Assembly (NCBI GenBank): GCA_036489765.1
Contig: DASXFE010000132.1
Location: 62,001-126,000, forward strand
Source of the DNA: DATARH01 sp036489765
GTDB taxonomy: Bacteria; Pseudomonadota; Alphaproteobacteria; ATCC43930; CGMCC-115725
DNA length: 64,000 nt
Direction of reading: 5' to 3'
In this document: positions 50,829 to 60,548 of the stretch, piece by piece
How the letters are laid out: each line of letters begins with the position of its first letter
Numbering within the stretch: the first letter of the stretch is position 1
Position numbers and translations under genes: made by a program
The notes under the pieces: model-generated
Told to the model about the DNA's origin: nothing
Database searches by the model: none
Seen by the model: only the letters and a program-made list of their open reading frames with translations

Positions 50829-52103
50829 ATGGCGACGGTCGCGACCGCGAGCGCGGTCCCGTGGTGGAAAGAGCCGACTCGAGACCAGTGGCATGCCTGG
50901 GTGGCCGCCTGGCTCGGCTGGACCCTCGACGCCTTCGACTTCACGGTCTTTCTCTTGATTATGCTGCCGATCTCGCAGGAGTTTCACGTCCGGCTGACGG
51001 CGGTGACGGCGGTGTTCACGATCACGCTGTGGATGCGCCTCGTCGGCGCGACCGCATCGGGCTGGCTCGCCGACCGGATCGGGCGCAAGGGCCCGCTGAT
51101 GATCTCGATCGCCTGGTACTCGCTGTGCAATCTCCTGGCCGGGATCGCCCCGTCATTCTGGCTGCTGTTCCTGTTCCGCGCGCTCCTCGGGATCGGGATG
51201 GGCGCCGAATGGCCGGTCGGCGCGGCCCTGGCGATGGAGAGCTGGCCGGTACGCTCGCGCGGGTTTATGGCCGGGGTGCTGCAATCGTCGTGGGGGCTCG
51301 GCGCGCTGATGTCGAGCGCGGCTTACGGCCTCTTCTACAATTCGATCGGTTGGCGCGGCCTCCTGATCATGGGCGTGCTGCCGGCCCTTTTGCTCGTCTA
51401 CATCCGCCGCCACGTCAAGGAGCCGGCGGTCTGGCTCGAAAATCGGCGGCGCCAAAAGGCCGAGAAGCGTGAGGTCAAGGTCCCGCTCCTCAGCATCTTC
51501 AAGCGGGCGCTGATCGGCAACACGCTGACCGCGTGCTGGTGGATGGCGAGCGGGTTTGTCGTCGGCTATTCGATCGGCGGCCTCTTCCCGACCTATCTGC
51601 AGCGCGACTTGCATCTGAGCCCCGGGCTCGTCGCCCTGCCGGTGATGATCCAGAGCCTCCTCTTCTTCGTCTCCGGCTTTTTCTGGGGCTGGGTGGCGGA
51701 CCGCTGGGGCCGGCGGTGGGCGATGATCGCGCCGGCGATCATCGGGCTGCCATTGGTGCCGCTCTACCTCTTCACCCAGGACTACACGATGATCGTCGTG
51801 TTCTTCGGGTTGCAAGGGCTCTTTGCCGCGGGCGGCATCTTCGGCCAGAACCCGAGCTATCTCGCTGAACGCTTTCCGACCGAGGTGCGCGCGACCGCGA
51901 GCGGGTTCTGCTATCACCAGGGCGCGATCTTCGGCGGACTGACCGGACCGGTCATCGCGGTCTTAGCGATCGACTGGCATCTCGGCTTCGCCATCCCGAT
52001 GGCGATCGGCACCTGCGTCGGCCTCGCCAGCTTTATCGTCGCCTTGTTCCTCGGCCCCGAGACGAAGGGCAAGGAGCTGGTACCCGATCTCGTCGTGGCG
52101 TGA
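50829..52103 (+). CDS. MFS transporter (sialate/aromatic-acid-type symporter group)
   Basis: A 424-residue carrier with 12 membrane helices. The N-terminus has WLGWTLDAFDFTVFLL, and the loop between helices 2 and 3 carries the MFS signature SGWLADRIGRKGPL. A second conserved RFPTEVRATASGFCY block near helix 11 is typical of metabolite:H+ symporters. The substrate, probably an organic acid, is not visible. Confidence 0.88.
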   Translation: MATVATASAVPWWKEPTRDQWHAWVAAWLGWTLDAFDFTVFLLIMLPISQEFHVRLTAVTAVFTITLWMRLVGATASGWLADRIGRKGPLMISIAWYSLCNLLAGIAPSFWLLFLFRALLGIGMGAEWPVGAALAMESWPVRSRGFMAGVLQSSWGLGALMSSAAYGLFYNSIGWRGLLIMGVLPALLLVYIRRHVKEPAVWLENRRRQKAEKREVKVPLLSIFKRALIGNTLTACWWMASGFVVGYSIGGLFPTYLQRDLHLSPGLVALPVMIQSLLFFVSGFFWGWVADRWGRRWAMIAPAIIGLPLVPLYLFTQDYTMIVVFFGLQGLFAAGGIFGQNPSYLAERFPTEVRATASGFCYHQGAIFGGLTGPVIAVLAIDWHLGFAIPMAIGTCVGLASFIVALFLGPETKGKELVPDLVVA

Positions 52104-52184
52104 CGGCTGCCCCATCGGCGCCGGGCCGCCGTGGCCTGGGCCATCTGGGACAATGTGAGTGAAGCGAGTCCTCACACGCGGAGT

Positions 52185-52210
52185 GGGCGACTGCATAGGA
52201 GCAGTCGCCC
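52185..52210. terminator. Perfect GC hairpin between convergent genes
   Basis: A 10-base-pair perfect stem GGGCGACTGC / GCAGTCGCCC with a 6-base loop. An outer CACGC (52175-52179) and GCGTG (52215-52219) extend it. There is no T-run, so it could be a weak bidirectional terminator or RNA-stabilising structure for the MFS gene and the acyl-CoA synthetase gene. Confidence 0.55.
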
Positions 52211-52232
52211 GCTTGCGTGAGAATGCAGCCGC

Positions 52233-54146
52233 CTAACGCGCCTGCGGGTACCCGGCTTTCGTCAGCGCGGCGGTGATCTCGTCGAGGATCACCGGGTCGT
52301 CGATCGTCGCGGGGACGGTATAGGTCTCGCCGTCGGCGATGCGGCGCATCGTGCCGCGGAGGATCTTGCCGGAGCGCGTCTTCGGCAGGCGATCGACGAT
52401 GAGAGCTTCCTTGAAGCTCGCGACCGGGCCGATGCGCTCGCGCACCAGCGCGACGGCCTCGCGCTGGATCTCGCCGCCGGGCCGGTTGACGCCGGCCTTC
52501 AAGACGATGAGGCCGAGCGGCACCTGGCCCTTGAGCTGGTCGGCGATCCCCATCACAGCGCATTCGGCGACATCCGGATGCGCCGCCAGCACCTCCTCCA
52601 TCCCGCCGGTCGACAGGCGATGCCCGGCGACGTTGATGATGTCGTCGGTGCGGGTCATCACGTAGAGATAGCCATCCTCGTCGATGAACCCGGCATCGCC
52701 CGTCTGGTAGTAGCCGGGAAACGCGCTGAGGTATGACGAGACGTAGCGCTCGTCGTCGTTCCACAGCGTCGGCAAGGCGCCGGGCGGCAGCGGCAGCTTG
52801 AGCGCGATCGCGCCGATCTCGCCGCGCTTCATCTCGATCGCCCTGCCCTCTTGCTCGGCGTCGAGGATGCGCACGTCGGAACCCGGCACCGGAAAGCTGC
52901 ACGAGCCGTGCTTGATCCCGGGCGATTGCAGCCCCTGGCAATTCCCACCCATCGCCCAGCCCGTCTCGGTCTGCCACCAATGGTCGATGACCGGCTTTTT
53001 CAGCATCTCCTCCGCCCAGGCGATGGTCGGCGGGTCGCCACGCTCGCCGGCGAGGAATAGGGTGCGGAACCGCGACAGGTCGGTCGCCTTGATGAACTTG
53101 CCGTCCGGATCCTGCTGCTTGATCGCGCGGAACGCGGTCGGGGCGGTAAAGAACGCGGCGACCTTGTGCTGCGAGATCACCCGCCAGAACGCACCGGCGT
53201 CGGGCGTGCCGACCGGCTTTCCTTCATACATGACCGAGGTGCAGCCGTAGATCAGCGGCGCGTAGACGATATAGGAGTGACCGACCACCCAGCCGATATC
53301 GGACGCGGTCCACCACACCTCGTCGGGCGACACGCCGTAGACGTATTTCATCGACCACGACATCGCGACCGCATGCCCGCCATTGTCGCGCACGACTCCT
53401 TTCGGGATCCCGGTCGTGCCCGAGGTATAGAGGATGTAAAGCGGGTCGGTCGCCAGCACCGGCACGCAGTCGGCCGGGGCCGCGGCGTCGATCAGCTCGT
53501 GCCAGTCGCGGTCGCGGCCACGGACCATCGACGCCTCGCACATCGGCCGCTGCAGCACGATGCAGGCGATCGGCTTCGACGCCGCCTCATCGATCGCGGC
53601 GTCGAGCAAGGGCTTGTACGGGATCACGCGGGCGGTCTCGATGCCGCAGGAGGCGGTGACGATGACCTTGGGCTTCGCGTCGTCGATCCGGGTCGCGAGC
53701 TCATGCGCGGCGAACCCGCCGAACACGACCGAATGGATGGCGCCGATCCGCGCCGAGGCGAGCATCGCCACCGCCGCTTCCGGCACCATCGGCATATAGA
53801 TGAGGACGCGGTCGCCCTTCTCGACGCCCAGCCCCTTCAAGACGCCGGCAAACCGCGCCGTCCAGTCGCGCATCTCGCGATAGGTGTAGTGCGCGATCGT
53901 GTCGGTGACCGGGCTGTCGTAGATCAGCGCGTCGCGCTCGCCGCACCCGGCGGCGACGTGGCGGTCGAGCGCGTTCCAGCAGGTATTGAGCCGCGCCCCG
54001 GCGAACCAGCGGTAGAACGGCGGCCGCCTGTCGTCGAGCACCTTGTCCCACCGCCGCTCCCAATCGATCGCCTCGGCCGCCTCGGCCCAGAATTCCCCGG
54101 GGTGATCGAGCGACCGGCGAAAGGCCTCGGCATAGGGTGGTTTCAT
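52233..54146 (-). CDS. Propionyl-CoA/acetyl-CoA synthetase (PrpE-like)
   Basis: A 637-residue acyl-CoA synthetase. Visible blocks are ILYTSGTTGIPKGVVR (ATP binding), WWTASDIGWVVGHSYIVYAPL, WWQTETGW, GYYQTGDAGFIDEDGYLYVMTRTDDIINVAGHRLS and the catalytic lysine in PKTRSGKILRG. The fold and the N-terminal AFRRSLDHPGEFWAEAAEAIDW match the PrpE/ACSS3 branch, which prefers propionate. ATG 54144-54146 has a GAGGA site; a start six codons upstream lies before that site. Confidence 0.93.
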   Translation of the reverse strand: MKPPYAEAFRRSLDHPGEFWAEAAEAIDWERRWDKVLDDRRPPFYRWFAGARLNTCWNALDRHVAAGCGERDALIYDSPVTDTIAHYTYREMRDWTARFAGVLKGLGVEKGDRVLIYMPMVPEAAVAMLASARIGAIHSVVFGGFAAHELATRIDDAKPKVIVTASCGIETARVIPYKPLLDAAIDEAASKPIACIVLQRPMCEASMVRGRDRDWHELIDAAAPADCVPVLATDPLYILYTSGTTGIPKGVVRDNGGHAVAMSWSMKYVYGVSPDEVWWTASDIGWVVGHSYIVYAPLIYGCTSVMYEGKPVGTPDAGAFWRVISQHKVAAFFTAPTAFRAIKQQDPDGKFIKATDLSRFRTLFLAGERGDPPTIAWAEEMLKKPVIDHWWQTETGWAMGGNCQGLQSPGIKHGSCSFPVPGSDVRILDAEQEGRAIEMKRGEIGAIALKLPLPPGALPTLWNDDERYVSSYLSAFPGYYQTGDAGFIDEDGYLYVMTRTDDIINVAGHRLSTGGMEEVLAAHPDVAECAVMGIADQLKGQVPLGLIVLKAGVNRPGGEIQREAVALVRERIGPVASFKEALIVDRLPKTRSGKILRGTMRRIADGETYTVPATIDDPVILDEITAALTKAGYPQAR

Positions 54147-54270
54147 CGCGTCCTCACGGCCCATTTGGCCGAATGTGCCTCGCACGCATCGCCTTGCCAA
54201 GCGGCTCGACTCGTTCAGGAGCGAGGGAGACAATGCCGGACGTGGAAGGTCCGGCTTGGAAGGGATCGAT

Positions 54271-54696
54271 ATGGAGCGGGTGGCCGAGTGCCATTGCGGG
54301 AAGCTAAAGGCGATTGCGGCCGGCGAGCCGGAGCGCGTTTACGCCTGCCACTGCAAAGCCTGCCAGCGTCGCACCGGCGCCGTCGTCACCTCCGGCGCGC
54401 GCTGGCTGAAGAGCCAGGTGCGGATCGAAGGCGAGGACAAAATCTTTGGCCGCCCGGCGGATAGCGGCTTCGAAATCCGCTTTCACTTCTGTCCGCATTG
54501 CGGGTCGAGCGTATTCTGGGAAGGCGACCGCGGCCCGGATTATTACGGCATCGCGGTGGGCTGCTTCGCCGACCCGGATTTCCCGCCGCCGATCTATTCC
54601 TCTTACGAGGATGCGATGCACCCTTGGCTCGGGATCGCGAGCGCGAAAGAACACTACCAGCAAGGCCGCCCCGCCGGCCTGCCGATCGGGGGCTGA
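54271..54696 (+). CDS. GFA / CENP-V-type zinc protein
   Basis: A 141-residue protein of the glutathione-dependent formaldehyde-activating (Gfa) fold. Zinc cysteines are visible as CHCGKL, YACHCKACQRRTG and FCPHCGSSVFW. The family binds zinc and small thiol adducts; most members have unknown substrates. ATG 54271 follows GGAAGGG. It is 2 bases from the start of the acyl-CoA synthetase gene, so they form one operon. Confidence 0.88.
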   Translation: MERVAECHCGKLKAIAAGEPERVYACHCKACQRRTGAVVTSGARWLKSQVRIEGEDKIFGRPADSGFEIRFHFCPHCGSSVFWEGDRGPDYYGIAVGCFADPDFPPPIYSSYEDAMHPWLGIASAKEHYQQGRPAGLPIGG

Positions 54697-54698
54697 CG

Positions 54699-56318
54699 AT
54701 GTCCGGCATCTACGAAACCGGGCTCGACAAGAACGCGGCCAATTTCGTGCCGCTGTCGCCTGCCGCGTTTCTCGCGCGCACAGCGTCGGTCTATCCGCAG
54801 CGCATTGCGGTCGTGCATGGCGAGCGGCGGTATACGTGGCGGGAGACGGCGGCGCGGTGTCATCGGCTGGCGAGCGCACTGGCGGCCCGCGGGATCGGGC
54901 GCGGGGATACGGTCGCGGTGATGGCGCCCAATATCCCGGCGGCGTTCGAGGCGCATTTCGGCGTGCCGATGACCGGCGCCGTCCTCAACATGCTCAACAT
55001 CCGGCTCGACGCCGAGACGATCGCCTTCATCCTCAAGCATGGCGAGGCCAAGGCCCTCATCACCGACACCGAGTTCGCGCCGACGATCAAAGAGGCGCTG
55101 ACGCTGCTTGACACGAAGCCGCTGGTCATCGACATCGCCGACGCGGCCGTGCCGGGCGGCGAGCGGCTCGGCGTGGTCGAATACGAGGATTTCATTGCCG
55201 GCGGAGACCCGGCGTTTGAGCCGGTGCTGCCGCGCGACGAGTGGGACGCGGTCGCGCTCAACTACACCTCGGGCACGACCGGCAACCCGAAAGGCGTGGT
55301 CTATCACCACCGCGGCGCGTATCTGGAGGCGATCGGCAACATCCTCGTCTGGAGCATGCCGCAGCACCCGGTCTATCTGTGGACCCTGCCGATGTTCCAC
55401 TGCAACGGCTGGTGCTTCACCTGGACCGTGACCGCGCTCGCCGGCACCCATGTCTGCCTGCGCCGGGTCGAGGCCGCGGCGATCTACCACGCGATCGAGC
55501 GCGAGCGGGTGACGCATCTGTGCGGCGCGCCTGTCGTGATGAACGCCCTTCTCAACGCGCCGCGCGGCAACGAAAAGCTCCCGCAGGCGGTCGCGATGAT
55601 GACCGCGGGCTCGGCGCCGCCCGCGGCCGTGATCCAGGGCATGGAGGGGCGCGGGTTCAAGATCACCCATGTCTATGGCCTGACCGAGGTGTTCGGCCCG
55701 TCGACGATCTGCGCTTGGCACGACGACTGGGACGAACTCGATGCCGACCACCAAGCCCGGCTCAAGGCGCGGCAGGGTGTCGCCTACCCCGTGCTCGAAG
55801 GACTGATGGTCGCCGATCCCGATACCCTTGCCGCGGTGCCGAGCGACGGCCAGACGATGGGCGAGGTGTTCATGCGCGGCAACATCGTGATGAAAGGCTA
55901 CCTTAAGAACCCGAAAGCCACCGAACAAGCCTTTGCCGGCGGCTGGTTCCACTCGGGCGACCTGGCCGTCATGCACGAGGATGGATACGTCGAGATCAAG
56001 GACCGATCGAAGGACATCATCATCTCGGGCGGCGAGAACATCTCGACGATCGAGGTCGAGGACGCGCTCTACCGCCACCCCGCGATCATGGAGGCCGCCG
56101 TCGTCGCCCGGCCCGACCCGCAATGGGGCGAAACCCCCTGCGCCTTCGTCACATTAAAGGACGGCGCCGCCGCCAGCGAAGCTGACATCATCGCCTTCTG
56201 TCGCGACCGCATGGCCCATTTCAAAGCCCCCCGCCACATCATCTTCGGCCCCCTGCCAAAGACCTCGACCGGGAAGATCCAGAAGTTTGTGTTGAGAGAA
56301 CGGGCGAAGGCGGGGTGA
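54699..56318 (+). CDS. Acyl-CoA synthetase (AlkK/DmdB-like AMP-binding)
   Basis: A 539-residue AMP-forming ligase that activates a fatty or related acid to its CoA thioester. It has LNYTSGTTGNPKGVVYHHRG, LPMFHCNGWCFTW (typical of the AlkK/methylmercaptopropionate group), VYGLTEVFGPS, WFHSGDLAVMHEDGYVEIKDRSKDIIISGGENIS and the catalytic lysine in PKTSTGKIQKF. It starts 2 bases after the Gfa-like gene. The acid used is not known. Confidence 0.92.
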   Translation: MSGIYETGLDKNAANFVPLSPAAFLARTASVYPQRIAVVHGERRYTWRETAARCHRLASALAARGIGRGDTVAVMAPNIPAAFEAHFGVPMTGAVLNMLNIRLDAETIAFILKHGEAKALITDTEFAPTIKEALTLLDTKPLVIDIADAAVPGGERLGVVEYEDFIAGGDPAFEPVLPRDEWDAVALNYTSGTTGNPKGVVYHHRGAYLEAIGNILVWSMPQHPVYLWTLPMFHCNGWCFTWTVTALAGTHVCLRRVEAAAIYHAIERERVTHLCGAPVVMNALLNAPRGNEKLPQAVAMMTAGSAPPAAVIQGMEGRGFKITHVYGLTEVFGPSTICAWHDDWDELDADHQARLKARQGVAYPVLEGLMVADPDTLAAVPSDGQTMGEVFMRGNIVMKGYLKNPKATEQAFAGGWFHSGDLAVMHEDGYVEIKDRSKDIIISGGENISTIEVEDALYRHPAIMEAAVVARPDPQWGETPCAFVTLKDGAAASEADIIAFCRDRMAHFKAPRHIIFGPLPKTSTGKIQKFVLRERAKAG

Positions 56319-56414
56319 GCGGGAGCCGTAGAGGATGACGCGCTCGATCCGGTCGCCATAGAGCGCATCGACCGCGGCGCGAAAGCGGGCGAGGATCGGG
56401 TCGTTGGCGATCAC
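56319..56414 (-). pseudogene. Truncated MNT nucleotidyltransferase N-terminus
   Basis: From a GTG at 56412-56414 the minus strand encodes ILARFRAAVDALYGDRIERVILYGSR, the start of a minimal nucleotidyltransferase (MNT, partner of HEPN toxins). The G-S-R of the active site is there, but the following Asp-x-Asp metal motif is gone. The similarity ends exactly at the stop codon of the acyl-CoA synthetase gene, where the frame runs into that gene's antisense. I read it as a deletion remnant of an MNT/HEPN-like antitoxin or resistance gene. Confidence 0.6.
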
Positions 56415-56462
56415 GGGCGCGCGGACATGGCGGTCTCCGGCGCCCGTTTCGCCTATCGCGCT

Positions 56463-56810
56463 CTACCCCCCGATCAGCGTATAGGCCTCCGTGTCGAGGG
56501 CGATGAGGCCGAGGGCTTGGCAGATGTCGGGGATCAGCCATCGGGTCACGGCAGTCGGCGAGGTGTTGATCGTCAGGCTGCGGTTGGGGTCTTCGTAGAG
56601 GACGAATTCGTACCAGCCGTCGTCGCCGTCGAGAGTGCCGAAAATGAGGCGGTCGGTTTCGGCGTGATGCCAGTGGATGCGTGGGTAAAGGGCCGACAGG
56701 CGCTGGCGAATTACGAGGCCGGGGTCGAGGAGCTCGGTCGTCTCCTCGGCAAGGTCGTCGGGTGAGTGAACCGTGCCGGTCGCCTTATATAGTCTGAAGC
56801 CGTAATTCAT
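56463..56810 (-). CDS. Small protein, unknown function
   Basis: A 115-residue protein starting MNYGFRLYKATGTVHSPDDL, with a later YPRIHWHHAETDRLIFGTLDGDDGWYEFVLYEDPNRSLTI part and no signal peptide or membrane segment. Pattern and length resemble SMI1/immunity-like or similar soluble proteins, but I could not place it in a family. ATG 56808-56810 follows a clear GGAGGGAG site. No operon partner is visible. Confidence 0.7.
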   Translation of the reverse strand: MNYGFRLYKATGTVHSPDDLAEETTELLDPGLVIRQRLSALYPRIHWHHAETDRLIFGTLDGDDGWYEFVLYEDPNRSLTINTSPTAVTRWLIPDICQALGLIALDTEAYTLIGG

Positions 56811-56937
56811 CGCGGCTCCCTCCAAGGTTCGGCGCGCAACCGCCGGCGAACGCCGCCGCAGCTCACGGTTTCGTTACTCTAGCGGATCGAGCGCGGCGCC
56901 GCGAACGGTAATATCCGCCCGACCGGTCGCGAATGGT

Positions 56938-58839
56938 TCAAATCTCGATCTCGCGCGCGATCTCGACGAAGTTCTCGGGGGGCAGGTTGAACCGGTCGAC
57001 GGCGTGGACCGCGTTGCGGAACAGGAACGAGAAGATTGGAAGCTGCCAGCGCGACAGGTGCCGGTTGCCCCGGTCTCGAACTATCCGGTCGGGTGCGGCG
57101 ACATATACCGCCTTCGCGAAATCGGCCGGGCAGCCGTGCGCCTTTGCGCTCTTGAGCGCGCGCGGCAGGTCCGGCACTTCGACAAACCCATAGTTGACCG
57201 TCATCTCCCAGAACCCCGGGAAGACCTCCTCGATCTCCAGCCGCTTGTCGGCGCGCACGCGCGGGGTCGTCCCGAACCTGACGGTCAGCGCAATGACGGT
57301 TTGCGGCATCGCGTGGAATTGCTCGAGGTGCCGCAGCATTTGCGGCGGCACCTTGTTGGTCATGCGGGTCAGGAACACGATCGTGCCAGGCGGGCGGGCG
57401 ATGCCCTTGGCCGAGAGGCGCCGGCGGAACGTGCCCGGCGTGGTCGCGATCGTCTCCTGCTTGCGCGCCATCGCCGCGGCGCCGCCGTGCCAGGTGATCA
57501 TGACGACGAAGATGATGGTGCCGATGATCAGCGGGACCCAGCCGCCCTCGGCGATCTTCAACAGGTTGGACGAGAAGAAGAACAGGTCGATCAGCAGAAA
57601 GATGCCGCTCGTCAGCGCCGCCGCCCAGATCGGCCACTCCCAGCGGGTGCGCATCAGCTTGTAGAGGAGCGCGGTCGTGAGCAGCATCGTCGTCGACACC
57701 GCGGTGCCGTAGGCGCCGGCGAGCCGCGCCGAGCTGCCGAACCCGATCGTCAGCCCGACCGTCATACCCATCATCAGCCAGTTCACGAACGGCACATAGA
57801 TCTGCCCGTACTCGGTGTCCGAGGTCTGGCAAATCTTCATCCCGGGGAACCAGCCGAGCTGTATCGCCTGGCGGGTGAGCGAGAACGCGCCGGTGATGAT
57901 CGCCTGGCTCGCGATGATCGTCGCGATCGTCGCCAGCGCCACCATCGGATAGAGCGCCCAGCCGGGGCAAAGCTGGAAGAACGGCGCACCGCTTCCGCCG
58001 GGATTGGTCATCAGGTGCGCCGTCTGCCCCGCGTAGTTGAGCAGCAGCGCCGGCAGCACCACGGCATACCACGACGCGCGGATCGGGTTACGGCCGAAAT
58101 GGCCGATATCCGCATAGAGCGCCTCGGCCCCGGTCAACGCCAGAAACACGCCGCCGAGCAGCGCAAATCCGCGCCAGCCGCTGTGCACGAGGAAGAGCAC
58201 CGCGTGGCGCGGGTCGATCGCGAGGAGCACGGCCGGATGCTGCGAGATGCCGGTCACCCCGAGCACCCCGATCGTGATGAACCACACCAGCATGACCGGC
58301 CCGAGCACGCTCCCGAGCCGCGCCGTGCCACGGTTCTGCACAGCGAACAGGATCACCAGGATCGCGACCGAGGCCGGCACGACGTAAGGCTTTAGGGCGT
58401 CGCTCGCGACACCGACCCCTTCAAGGGCGCTCAGCACCGAGATCGCCGGGGTGATGATGCCGTCGCCATAGATCAGCGCCGCGCCGAAGAGCCCCATCAC
58501 GACGAGGACCGGTGCGCGCTCGAACCCGCGCCCGGCCACCAGCGACATCAGCGCCAGGATGCCGCCCTCGCCGTTGTTGTCGGCCCGCATGACGAAGATG
58601 CAGTACTTGATCGAGACGATGAGGATCAGCGCCCAGACGATCAGCGACAGGATGCCGAGGCCGTTCTCGGGCGAGATCTTGCCACCCATCGTCTCGAGCA
58701 CCGCAGGCAGCGTGTAGAGCGGGCTGGTGCCGAGATCGCCGAAGACGATCCCGAGCGCCAGGATCGCCGCGCCCGGGCTCATCGGACGCTCGGAGGCATT
58801 CGACTGCGGCAGCTCCGAGCCGGGTTTTGTCTCCGACAT
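56938..58839 (-). CDS. kup: Low-affinity K+ uptake protein Kup
   Basis: A 633-residue K+:H+ symporter with 12 helices and a long cytosolic C-terminal tail. Family blocks are ALGIVFGDLGTSPLYTL, IKYCIFVMRADNNGEGGILALMSL, GAALIYGDGIITPAISVLSALEG and ALTGAEALYADIGHFGR. ATG 58837-58839 lies 8 bases after GAGGGG; an earlier ATG two codons upstream is too close to that site. This is the second K+ system in the window, besides the RCK channel at 646-2388. Confidence 0.95.
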   Translation of the reverse strand: MSETKPGSELPQSNASERPMSPGAAILALGIVFGDLGTSPLYTLPAVLETMGGKISPENGLGILSLIVWALILIVSIKYCIFVMRADNNGEGGILALMSLVAGRGFERAPVLVVMGLFGAALIYGDGIITPAISVLSALEGVGVASDALKPYVVPASVAILVILFAVQNRGTARLGSVLGPVMLVWFITIGVLGVTGISQHPAVLLAIDPRHAVLFLVHSGWRGFALLGGVFLALTGAEALYADIGHFGRNPIRASWYAVVLPALLLNYAGQTAHLMTNPGGSGAPFFQLCPGWALYPMVALATIATIIASQAIITGAFSLTRQAIQLGWFPGMKICQTSDTEYGQIYVPFVNWLMMGMTVGLTIGFGSSARLAGAYGTAVSTTMLLTTALLYKLMRTRWEWPIWAAALTSGIFLLIDLFFFSSNLLKIAEGGWVPLIIGTIIFVVMITWHGGAAAMARKQETIATTPGTFRRRLSAKGIARPPGTIVFLTRMTNKVPPQMLRHLEQFHAMPQTVIALTVRFGTTPRVRADKRLEIEEVFPGFWEMTVNYGFVEVPDLPRALKSAKAHGCPADFAKAVYVAAPDRIVRDRGNRHLSRWQLPIFSFLFRNAVHAVDRFNLPPENFVEIAREIEI

Positions 58840-58898
58840 CGCCATCCCCTCGGTAACGCGCGGCTCGCCGGCAAGTTGCCTGAGAATTGAAGAAGATA

Positions 58899-60548
58899 TC
58901 AGAACTTGAACGTTAGATTGGCGTCGAGAAATGTCGTCGTGCGTCCGCCCGTGGTGCGGATCGCAGAACCGGGGAAGAACACGCCCCACTCGAACAGCGT
59001 CAGCAAATGCGGCGTGATTGTCCAGGTGATCCGCAGGTCGGACTGCTCGCCGATCGTCCGTCCCAGCGCGAGCACCGTGGCCGCAAAATTGTTCTGGCCG
59101 TTCCCGCCGGGCCACGGCGCGCCGGTATAGATCGCGTCCGACTGCGAATAGCGCCACAGGAACGAGTAATAGTACTCGGCGGTGATCGTGTCGGTCGGCT
59201 TGACGCTGATCCTCGGCGCAACATCATAGAAATTGGTCGGCGCGAGCTCGTTGTTCGGCACGTAGTGCTGCGTGTTCGGGTACATCGGCTGATAGGTCGA
59301 GATCGTCCGCGTCGCGGTGTTCGCGCCGCCCGAGGCGCCGTCGAAATGGGCGCCGATCCGCGGCTTCCACGGCACGCCGTGAAACGTGTAGCCCGTATCG
59401 GTGTTGAAGGCCCACGCCTCGACCGTCAGCCCGTCGTAGCTGCCGGTCTGCCACGCCCCCTGCCAGTCGTAGTCGAGGCCGCCCCACTCGCCGTGGTAGC
59501 GGAGGCCGAAGGTGTCGCGATGGTCCTGGCTGGTGGCGAACCCGGCGCCGGTGGCGGCGACGATCTTGGTGCCCGTCAAAAGCTGCGCGTCGTCATAGAT
59601 CGCCGAGCCCTTGCCGTTGGCGAAGGCGTCGGAGCGCCAGCCGAGATAGAACAGGTCGATCGTGTGCCTGCCGTCGGCGCCGGCGAGATTGAAGCGCGGC
59701 AAGTCGTAGCTGCCGTAGACGCCCCACAGGTTGGTGTGGGCGTTGTCCCTGTCCCGCAGGACGCCGTTCTCGAAATCGACGACGTTGTAGGCGAAGGCGT
59801 CGATCCGGGCGAATCCCCAGTCGCGATACGCCCGGAACCCGTCGAAGACCGGCGACGGCAGGTTGGTCGAGACGTTGGCGCGCACCTGGAGGTCGTTGCC
59901 GAGATAGACCTGCTGGCGGCCGACGCGCAGCCCGGTTTCGGTCGTTGCCGTATTGTCGTGGATCTCGGCAAACCCGTTCACCACCGCGAAATCGCTGCGC
60001 AGGTTGCCGGGCACCGTGGTGCCGGCGTCGTGCCCGGTCTGCTGGCCGTGATAGACATCGGCATAGGCGCGGAAATAGTCCCCGAGATGCAGATCGGCGC
60101 CGAGCTCGTAGCGCTGCTTGTAAAGCTGGTTGCTCGATGTGCCCGTCGCCGGCGTGTAGGTGATCTTGCCGCCGGGGAGCTTTGTCGCGCCGGTGGCGGC
60201 GCCGAAATTCTTGTGGTCGGTGTTGTCGTAGCGGAACCGCACCTCGCCGTTGAGGGTCAGGTAGGCGTCACCGGTCGTGTCGAGCGGAATGTGTTTGAGC
60301 GGATCGAACGGGTCGGTCGCCTTGGTCGGGTCGCGGAGATAGCTGTAATCCTCTTCGTACCGCTCGAGGTACGAATTGTCGTGGCCCGGCCCCTTGCCCT
60401 TGGTGAATGGGGTGGATGCCGCGCCGCCCTCTTCAAGCGCAAGCACCCCCCGGGCCGGCAGTTCCGGGCTTTCCTGCGCCCGGGCAGACCCCCTCGGCGC
60501 CACGGTCGCGATGGCGAGCAGCGCAGCCGGAATCAAGATGCGCGTCAT
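58899..60548 (-). CDS. Alginate-export-type outer membrane porin
   Basis: A 549-residue outer membrane barrel of the AlgE/alginate_exp family. A signal peptide (TRILIPAALLAIATVAPRGSARAQ) leads to YLTLNGEVRFRYDNTDHKNFG, GYFRAYADVYHGQQTG-like strands, VGRQQVYLGNDLQVRANVSTNLP and a terminal aromatic strand ending LTFKF, which directs barrel assembly. The family includes alginate exporters and porins for sugars or aromatic acids. The ATG at 60546-60548 overlaps the stop of a decayed cytochrome gene by one base, so the two once formed a coupled operon. Confidence 0.85.
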   Translation of the reverse strand: MTRILIPAALLAIATVAPRGSARAQESPELPARGVLALEEGGAASTPFTKGKGPGHDNSYLERYEEDYSYLRDPTKATDPFDPLKHIPLDTTGDAYLTLNGEVRFRYDNTDHKNFGAATGATKLPGGKITYTPATGTSSNQLYKQRYELGADLHLGDYFRAYADVYHGQQTGHDAGTTVPGNLRSDFAVVNGFAEIHDNTATTETGLRVGRQQVYLGNDLQVRANVSTNLPSPVFDGFRAYRDWGFARIDAFAYNVVDFENGVLRDRDNAHTNLWGVYGSYDLPRFNLAGADGRHTIDLFYLGWRSDAFANGKGSAIYDDAQLLTGTKIVAATGAGFATSQDHRDTFGLRYHGEWGGLDYDWQGAWQTGSYDGLTVEAWAFNTDTGYTFHGVPWKPRIGAHFDGASGGANTATRTISTYQPMYPNTQHYVPNNELAPTNFYDVAPRISVKPTDTITAEYYYSFLWRYSQSDAIYTGAPWPGGNGQNNFAATVLALGRTIGEQSDLRITWTITPHLLTLFEWGVFFPGSAIRTTGGRTTTFLDANLTFKF

